Assembly: GCF_000424325.1 (NCBI RefSeq)
Contig: NZ_AUJR01000046.1
Location: forward strand, 1-37,414
Reading direction: 5' to 3'
DNA from: [Clostridium] clostridioforme AGR2157
GTDB taxonomy: Bacteria > Bacillota > Clostridia > Lachnospirales > Lachnospiraceae
Length of the DNA: 37,414 nt
The notes under the pieces are model-generated. The model ran no database searches and was not told the origin of the DNA. It was given only the letters and a program-made list of their open reading frames with translations. Of this stretch, positions 32,259 through 37,414 are shown piece by piece (the first letter of the stretch is position 1; each line of letters starts with the position of its first letter). A program made the translations under genes and the position numbers.

Positions 32259-34376
32259 TTAAAAACTCATCGTCATAAGATTAGAATTTATTGTTTGTTT
32301 AAACTCTCTTCGAAGATTTATCACCTCCAACTCCTTCTTCTTAAGTTCTGCTGACTTTTCATCATACATTTTCGTGTCATCGTTTTTAATTGGTAAGTAT
32401 ATTTCCATTAGGTCGTTTTCATCTATTGCTGGATAAGAAATTCCCATTGCATATTTACTTATTTGTCGTATAACAAATTCTGATTGCAACAAATATGCTA
32501 GTACCAACGGATCTATAGTTTTCGTTTCTAAAACTGCAAATCCAGTTGTGCATACATAATTATCCTGGGTGTCATCTATAACTGCAACTGAACCCCTTTC
32601 TGGTCTTACCGTAGAAAAAATAATATTATTGCTATGTACTAATTTCCTCGCTCTACTAGGTGCTTCTTCACACCGCACTTCCTTTCCATATGCTCTCATC
32701 TGTATAGAATCAATGTCTGAAATTTCAATATAATTAAAAACTCTATCTGCTTCATAACGGGCAGGATTAAATCTTTCCCGCGATAATTTCGCAACATCTT
32801 TAACACGCAAAAGCCCTTGCTCATTCGCAAACACAGTAAATCTGCTAGAAATCGATGCATGATAAGTAGCATCCCAACGAGAGTATTCGTTAATGCCAAC
32901 TATCCACTCCCCATAATTACTTGTCCCCTGACAATAGTCCTGTAATATTCCGTCCAAATCAGAATTACTGTTATACTTTTTTACTTTATGTGTACCTGAC
33001 GTCACAACATCGTATCCTATATTTTTACAAATTGCTAAATAAGTTTTTTCATTTGCGCTATACTTCTTTTTTTGCAAAAACAACAAAGATGTCTTTGTTT
33101 CTGTTCCCGTAGTAGCAAATGTATTTGATGGCAGTGATATCACGGCTTTTATTGATATATCATCTGATATTCCATTTCTAAGAGTTTGATATATTCCCTT
33201 ATTATTTAAAATACTATCTGGAACAATACAGATTAGAAAGCCATTAGGTTTCAGCCAATCCAGATATTTTTCTATAAATAGTATTTCTGAATTTACTTTC
33301 TTGGGTTTTTTTTCTGACCACTCACTCACAATTCTAAAATCCTCTATTTCTTTTGCAGGAAATTCAGCTCCAAACGGAGGATTCGTCATTATTACTGATA
33401 CATTTCCATCCAAGCTAAGATCTTTAGACCCCAGAGCATTTCTTAAATACATATTGATGTTAGCGCATCCATACATTGCTAGATTAATCAGTGCCAGTTT
33501 TATCATTCGTTCGCTTTTATCAATTCCGATTACTTTTGATTCAATAAATTCATTGATATCAAAACGCTTACTTCCACTAATACTGTCCCTATATGCCTTA
33601 TTAATAAACGAAGCAAGAAATGAGCCTATCCCACAAGATGGATCTAAAACTACCCCGAACTCATTGTCTGTGATATCTTCTAATTGTAATTCTGAAAACA
33701 GCAATTCGGTGGAAAAATCAACTACTTCATGCGGTGTTAGGTACTGGCCAAGTTGTTTTTCATCAACAAATGAATCAGCAAGGAACTTACCGAAAATCTC
33801 ATTTAATACCTCTGTTCCTTTAAGAGCCTCAATTGCACTCGCATCTGAATAATAACGTTCGAATGTCGTTATTATTTCATACGCAAATTGATTCTCTGTT
33901 TTTTTTAGGTTCAATTCAAATGTTGAATCAATTCGATTATCCCTTCCTAAATAGAGATGAAACTGCCTACTAACAAATTCAATAAGCGTCTCAGCTTCTC
34001 TACCTTTTACAGTAATTATTTTTGAGCAAATACCTGTTTCGTGCTGTATTATGGATGTTATATGTGCGAAAAACAATTTTGCTATTTCTTCAAGAGCCTC
34101 GTTTCTTGAAGACAGCCTTGATGATTTATGGAATATTTCTCTTAATTGAGTCAAACACTTATCCAGTTCTGCATTTCGCACTGAATTATTTCCTCCTGGA
34201 AAGTATTCTAAATACATCTCTCGAAGTAAAGATTCTTGTTTCGGTTGAGGATTACTTTTCTTTGCAATCCATCTATTAACTGTTGATAGAGTAACATTTG
34301 CTCTTAATGCAATTTCTTCGGGTCTTACAACTGTTACTAGGGATGTTACCATATTGTGTACAAGCATATAATCCAT
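32259..34376 (-). CDS. HTH / N6-adenine methyltransferase / specificity-domain fusion
   Basis: A 705-residue protein. The first 50 residues form an XRE-like HTH (IALRANVTLSTVNRWIAKKS). A helical region is followed by QLGQYLTPHEVVDFSTELLF, motif I VVLDPSCGIGSFLASF and motif IV VSVIMTNPPFGAEFP, the HsdM-type gamma class. The C-terminal 200 residues resemble one type I specificity half (RFTVFANEQGLLRVKDVAKL, KLVHSNNIIFSTVRPERGSV, GISYPAIDENDLMEIYLPI). It therefore carries methylation, target recognition and possibly autoregulation in one protein. The start at 34376 has GAGGTGA upstream. Confidence 0.88.
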   Translation of the reverse strand: MDYMLVHNMVTSLVTVVRPEEIALRANVTLSTVNRWIAKKSNPQPKQESLLREMYLEYFPGGNNSVRNAELDKCLTQLREIFHKSSRLSSRNEALEEIAKLFFAHITSIIQHETGICSKIITVKGREAETLIEFVSRQFHLYLGRDNRIDSTFELNLKKTENQFAYEIITTFERYYSDASAIEALKGTEVLNEIFGKFLADSFVDEKQLGQYLTPHEVVDFSTELLFSELQLEDITDNEFGVVLDPSCGIGSFLASFINKAYRDSISGSKRFDINEFIESKVIGIDKSERMIKLALINLAMYGCANINMYLRNALGSKDLSLDGNVSVIMTNPPFGAEFPAKEIEDFRIVSEWSEKKPKKVNSEILFIEKYLDWLKPNGFLICIVPDSILNNKGIYQTLRNGISDDISIKAVISLPSNTFATTGTETKTSLLFLQKKKYSANEKTYLAICKNIGYDVVTSGTHKVKKYNSNSDLDGILQDYCQGTSNYGEWIVGINEYSRWDATYHASISSRFTVFANEQGLLRVKDVAKLSRERFNPARYEADRVFNYIEISDIDSIQMRAYGKEVRCEEAPSRARKLVHSNNIIFSTVRPERGSVAVIDDTQDNYVCTTGFAVLETKTIDPLVLAYLLQSEFVIRQISKYAMGISYPAIDENDLMEIYLPIKNDDTKMYDEKSAELKKKELEVINLRREFKQTINSNLMTMSF

Positions 34377-34431
34377 TCGCTCACCTCGTGCATATTGTTT
34401 GCGTCTCATTATTGTTACACGTCATGTAATT

Positions 34432-34460
34432 ATTATAACATCTTCCCATCCACTTTTCAA
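34432..34460 (-). promoter_or_regulatory. Promoter of the methyltransferase fusion gene
   Basis: TTGAAA, 17 bases, TATAAT on the minus strand, about 55 bases upstream of the ATG. Confidence 0.7.
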
Positions 34461-34811
34461 CCTATTTATGCTTTTTCTATAAAACAGTTCTGTAGTCTCG
34501 CCCAACAAAAAAGTAGTTGTTCAGCCTCGCCCACGTGTTTTACAGTAGTCAGAACTATTGTCGCAGACAGCAAAAAAGGGATAACGGCAGATGTCCCTCA
34601 TTCAGGCAATCTCTCGGAATCCCTTTATTTCAAGCGTTTTTCTTTACTTTTGCCTCTACTCCCGTGACATCAATACCACCGTCTCCACATGCGGTGAAAG
34701 TTATTTCTCATACTATTTAGCATTAGTGTCCCCTTATGCTAAATTGTTTTTTATCACCATAAGGGGGATGGGCATTTACCCCGTCTATTCCAACATTCCA
34801 AAGGCACCAAA
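34461..34811. other. Gene-free region with two inverted repeats
   Basis: Several stop codons in all frames and no recognisable protein. Two inverted repeats stand out: AAAGGGAT/ATCCCTTT at 34575-34626, followed on the minus strand by a run of T, a possible terminator for the HTH/zinc-finger gene, and a perfect CCCCTTATG/CATAAGGGG at 34730-34766 with a 19-base loop. The region may be a remnant of a lost element. Confidence 0.45.
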
Positions 34812-35291
34812 TTATTGGCCTTGCTCCGATTCTCCTAACAGCATATCTTTGATCCATTTTGGAATCTTTTCCGGATATTTTCCTTTTTTCAAAAGTCCCA
34901 TTACTTCCTCTGCATCTTCCTGTCTCCAAAATCTGTCGCGAATATAGCATTTATGGCTACAATAATTTTGCCTGGAAGCACGACTTTCAAATTTTTTCTC
35001 ACAAAATTGGCAATCATGCTTATAGATTTTTGGATGAGTGCTTCCCCACTCTCGTCTGCACTTATCGGAACAGAACTTCCGTCTCCTACCGATCTTTGAT
35101 TGCGATAATGGCTTATGACAATTTTGGCAACAAAGAATTTTTTCAGTGTCGACAATATAACCTGCCATCTTTATTCTTTTACAATAATTCCGCACTACAT
35201 CTCTTGAAAGCCCCAGGGCTGTTGCTATTTTCCTATACCCCCATCCCAACTCACGCAGCCTTTCTATTGCTTCTCTTTCTTCATCTCTCAT
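34812..35291 (-). CDS. HTH plus zinc-finger protein of mobile elements
   Basis: A 159-residue protein with an N-terminal HTH (RELGWGYRKIATALGLSRDV) and at least two zinc-binding regions (CCQNCHKPL..FCSDKCRREW and CQFCEKKF..YCSHKCYIRD). Proteins of this type, often annotated as sigma-70-like, accompany serine recombinases in Lachnospiraceae islands. No recombinase remains here; a recombinase C-terminal fragment is at the other end of the window. Good ribosome binding site (AAAGGAG) and palindromic operators upstream suggest autoregulation. Confidence 0.75.
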   Translation of the reverse strand: MRDEEREAIERLRELGWGYRKIATALGLSRDVVRNYCKRIKMAGYIVDTEKILCCQNCHKPLSQSKIGRRRKFCSDKCRREWGSTHPKIYKHDCQFCEKKFESRASRQNYCSHKCYIRDRFWRQEDAEEVMGLLKKGKYPEKIPKWIKDMLLGESEQGQ

Positions 35292-35292
35292 A

Positions 35293-35346
35293 AGTGATCA
35301 CTCCTTTCGTGTTGATAGTAATCACTCAATAAAACTGGTATGTCAA
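35293..35346 (-). promoter_or_regulatory. Promoter with paired AGTRATCACT operators
   Basis: A perfect palindrome AGTGATCACT (35293-35302) overlaps the ribosome binding site, and a near copy AGTAATCACT (35318-35327) lies 25 bases upstream. A consensus -35 TTGACA is at 35341-35346 on the minus strand; the -10 would overlap the second site. Likely an autorepression site for the HTH protein. Confidence 0.5.
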
Positions 35347-35434
35347 GTAATAATTAAACATTTTTGCAATTATTTAAGTAGCATCTCAAGTACATCCGCC
35401 TACTGTTTTAAATATATTTTTTACATTTAATTTA

Positions 35435-37109
35435 TCATATTGAAGGAGTAACTTTTTCTCTTTGTCTAATTCTTTCAGCAACAGTTTTATATACATCTGT
35501 TCCTGTTCCAAGACCTTCAATTGCTTCAAACGTTACAAAAATGCAATACGGAATATCTACACGAGTATTCTCTGCATCCTTCTTACAGTTAACCTTTATT
35601 TTAACATCCTCATTTTCATCCCATACTATAATTGAATTGTCAACAAATATCTCGTGCTGTATAGTTCCTTTTCTTACACTATTCCAATCCGTATTTTGAC
35701 GGCTTGTAAAAAGATCATGGTTTTGTTCGATTTCAAACCAAATTTGATTAGAACGATATTTCTGCTTTCCTGGTACAGTTGGGGCAAAATAAGCCACTGT
35801 AACAGTTAACCGACGTTTTATCATTTTTGTTCCAAATTCAAACGGTAATGGCAAACTATATACATGTGCTTTATCTTGTTGAAGTTTTCCCACGCCAATT
35901 AATGTAATTCGTTTATCAGTCCCTTCGACAACTCTATCCACATTAGGTATTCCATATCCCATCCATTTTTTCAATCTTTTTTCGGATTCGCCAAATAATT
36001 CGGCTACTTTTTTACCACAAGTTTCCCATGTTGCTCCATGCACTAACATAGCCTTAATCAAAATTGCTGCATATTCACGTGGTATCTCATTATTGGTTTC
36101 AGATAAAAAAGTCTCCGTTAAAACATTGTAGCATCTGCCGGCTTGATGAGTAATCTGGGCTGCAGCATCACTCGTACCAAAAGAATATGCACACCCACTT
36201 TCTGTGCCATCACTATATGGAGCAGCAACTTTTATTCCAGGAATTCTTCCACCAAATGCCCATCTCAAACCATCATTTTTCACATTACGAATTATGGGTT
36301 TTTTACCGCCAAAATAAAATATATCGGGTTTTATCATATTATTATACCCTAACCCAAAAGAAGATATAGGACTCGGCAACCCTTCCTCTACAGCCATTAT
36401 CTGCAAATTATTTTCTGTAAATTCAGATTCATCCTGATAGACTGCTCCAACCGTTAATGCATTAATGCTTTCTGCTGGGGACAATACTCTTAAATTTCTA
36501 TTATTTTCTTTTATATAATTAAAAATAAGAGCTTCTCTCTCTTTTAAAGAAAATTTCTTGAATTCATCAAATTTAATATCTAAATCTAATCCATCCCTAT
36601 TTTGATTTCCTGCACTAACAATAAATAAAACTTGATATTTAAAACTCAGCCAGTCTAACAACCTTGCAAGAGGACTCATGATAGTTGTTAACTGTCTAAC
36701 CGGATCACCGATAGACATGTTGATTACTTTTATCTCTGGTGAAACCGCTGACTCACCATTCTCTCCTTCAAAAATTCTTTTCACTGCCCTATGTATTACA
36801 TCTACAAAAATAACATCATCCGGTACTTTTTCTTGTGATCCACCCCAAAAATCCTCATATGGCTTTAAGACCGGCCGCACATAAATTTTCCTTGTATGTC
36901 TTTCATGAATTGCATTTAAGTCACCATAAATCATTAGTGATGCCATTGCCGTTCCATGACATCTATACTTTTCAAGATATCCCTTTTCATACTCATCAGG
37001 ATCATCTACCAATAATCTATTTCTCAACAACTTATGATTTTGAATTGGCATTCCATCAAAAAGAGCCAGAATCGGAGACTCGCTACTTATTTCTTCTGCA
37101 TTTTCTTCT
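35435..37109 (-). pseudogene. S8 (subtilisin-like) peptidase truncated at the N-terminus by IS630
   Basis: The reading frame encodes the catalytic core of an S8 peptidase. PILALFDGMPIQNHKLL holds the aspartate, YRCHGTAMASLMIYGD the histidine, LFIVSAGNQNRDG the oxyanion-hole asparagine and YSFGTSDAAAQITHQAG the serine. It is open upstream to the transposase stop without a start codon before the FDG motif; the first ATG (37051) would remove the catalytic aspartate. The N-terminal part has therefore been replaced by the insertion-sequence end near 37109. The C-terminal half contains a beta-rich region (KRRLTVTVAYFAPTVPGKQK). Related S8 peptidases in islands often neighbour an AAA ATPase, which is not in the window. 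Confidence 0.75.
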
Positions 37110-37414
37110 AAGTCACAGTTGCTAGTACAACTCGATTTAAATAAGCTTACAATTTAAGCATTGGTAGTAATCTGATTTCTTGGCTTACGTGTCCGTGCTT
37201 TGGGCGCACGTTTCCCTTGGTTTTCAGGACTTGCTGCTTTCGCATTTACAACTTCATAGACGATTGTGCCCACATCCTCTTCCGAAAGATCAATCGTGTC
37301 CAAGCGGTATTTCCATTTGTAGGGGACGGGAACCTCATTGATTTCTTCAAAGTATTTCAAAATCCGTTCCTTTAGTTCCTCTTTCGAGCCTACACGAATC
37401 CCGGACAACATCTG
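37109..37414 (-). mobile_element. 3' end of an IS630-family insertion sequence
   Basis: The end of a transposase gene (37154 to the window edge) plus about 45 bases up to a TA at 37109-37110, where IS630/Tc1-type elements insert with TA duplication. The segment AGTCACAGTTGCTAGTACAA (37111-37130) is my candidate terminal repeat. The other end is off the window, so the boundary is provisional. Confidence 0.6.
37154..37414 (-). CDS. IS630-family transposase, C-terminal part
   Basis: The last 85 or so residues of a transposase: LSGIRVGSKEELKERILKYF, then EINEVPVPYKWKYRLDTIDL, the usual post-catalytic C-terminus of IS630 transposases, followed by a basic tail (GKRAPKARTRKPRNQ). The coding frame is open at the window edge, so the catalytic D, D and E residues lie outside. 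The stop at 37154 is in the frame of the peptidase remnant. Confidence 0.75.
   Translation of the reverse strand, partial: QMLSGIRVGSKEELKERILKYFEEINEVPVPYKWKYRLDTIDLSEEDVGTIVYEVVNAKAASPENQGKRAPKARTRKPRNQITTNA

Noticed and set aside
1-37414. CRISPR array, tRNA, rRNA or integrase gene
   Set aside because: I saw no regularly spaced repeats, no RNA gene signatures and no tyrosine or complete serine integrase in the window.

Overview
The window looks like an accessory island of a low-GC Clostridia-type Firmicute, most likely Lachnospiraceae. This rests on strong GGAGG ribosome binding sites, short intergenic gaps, and phage, recombinase and sigma-like families familiar from gut Lachnospiraceae. 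No core chromosomal genes, rRNA or tRNA are visible, so the species cannot be named. By eye, base composition shifts sharply: the block at about 4.2-25.5 kb is clearly GC-richer (most so at 4.4-15.6 kb) than the AT-rich flanks.

Left flank (1-4.1 kb, minus strand): an AbiE-type operon (AbiEi-like antitoxin/repressor, AbiEii-like nucleotidyltransferase, and a third uncharacterised gene), then two gene fragments joined head to tail. One is the N-terminal part of a gene that resembles McrB-type N-terminal regions; the other is the C-terminal third of a large serine recombinase.

Centre (4.2-25.5 kb, minus strand): a defective HK97-type siphoprophage. Read in the direction of transcription (right to left), it has a sigma-like regulator, a DUF4406-like protein, a PD-(D/E)XK nuclease, a VirE-type primase/helicase, a VRR-NUC nuclease, an SNF2 helicase, an ArpU/DUF1492-like regulator, an HNH nuclease and the small terminase. 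Next come a separately transcribed nucleotidyltransferase and a ParB-methyltransferase fusion, then an unusual accessory block (a 250-aa 'virulence-related' type protein, DUF4314, an amidoligase, a gamma-glutamylcyclotransferase, a zinc ribbon). The large terminase, portal, ClpP-like protease, HK97 capsid, connectors, major tail protein and tail chaperone with a -1 frameshift extension follow. The prophage stops right after the chaperone: tape measure, tail tip, lysis, integrase and repressor genes are absent. Three copies of a promoter-like element, two preceded by a long palindrome, lie upstream of the portal/capsid genes, the amidoligase block and the 250-aa gene.

Right flank (25.9-37.4 kb): a defence island. 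On the plus strand lies a four-gene ABC-three-component (ABC-3C) type operon, followed closely by an XRE regulator, an AlkA-type DNA glycosylase and a PD-(D/E)XK endonuclease. A convergent gene encodes a fused HTH, N6-adenine methyltransferase and specificity domain, so the endonuclease and this gene probably form a restriction-modification pair. Beyond them are a small HTH/zinc-finger protein with its own palindromic operators, and an S8 (subtilisin-like) peptidase gene whose 5' end has been cut off by an IS630-family element running off the window edge.

The points most worth following up are a 19-residue motif shared between the C-terminus of the first and the N-terminus of the second protein of the ABC-3C operon, resembling a homotypic signalling adaptor; the amidoligase/cyclotransferase block with a C-terminal module shared between two of its proteins; and the self-contained nucleotidyltransferase cassette inside the packaging genes.
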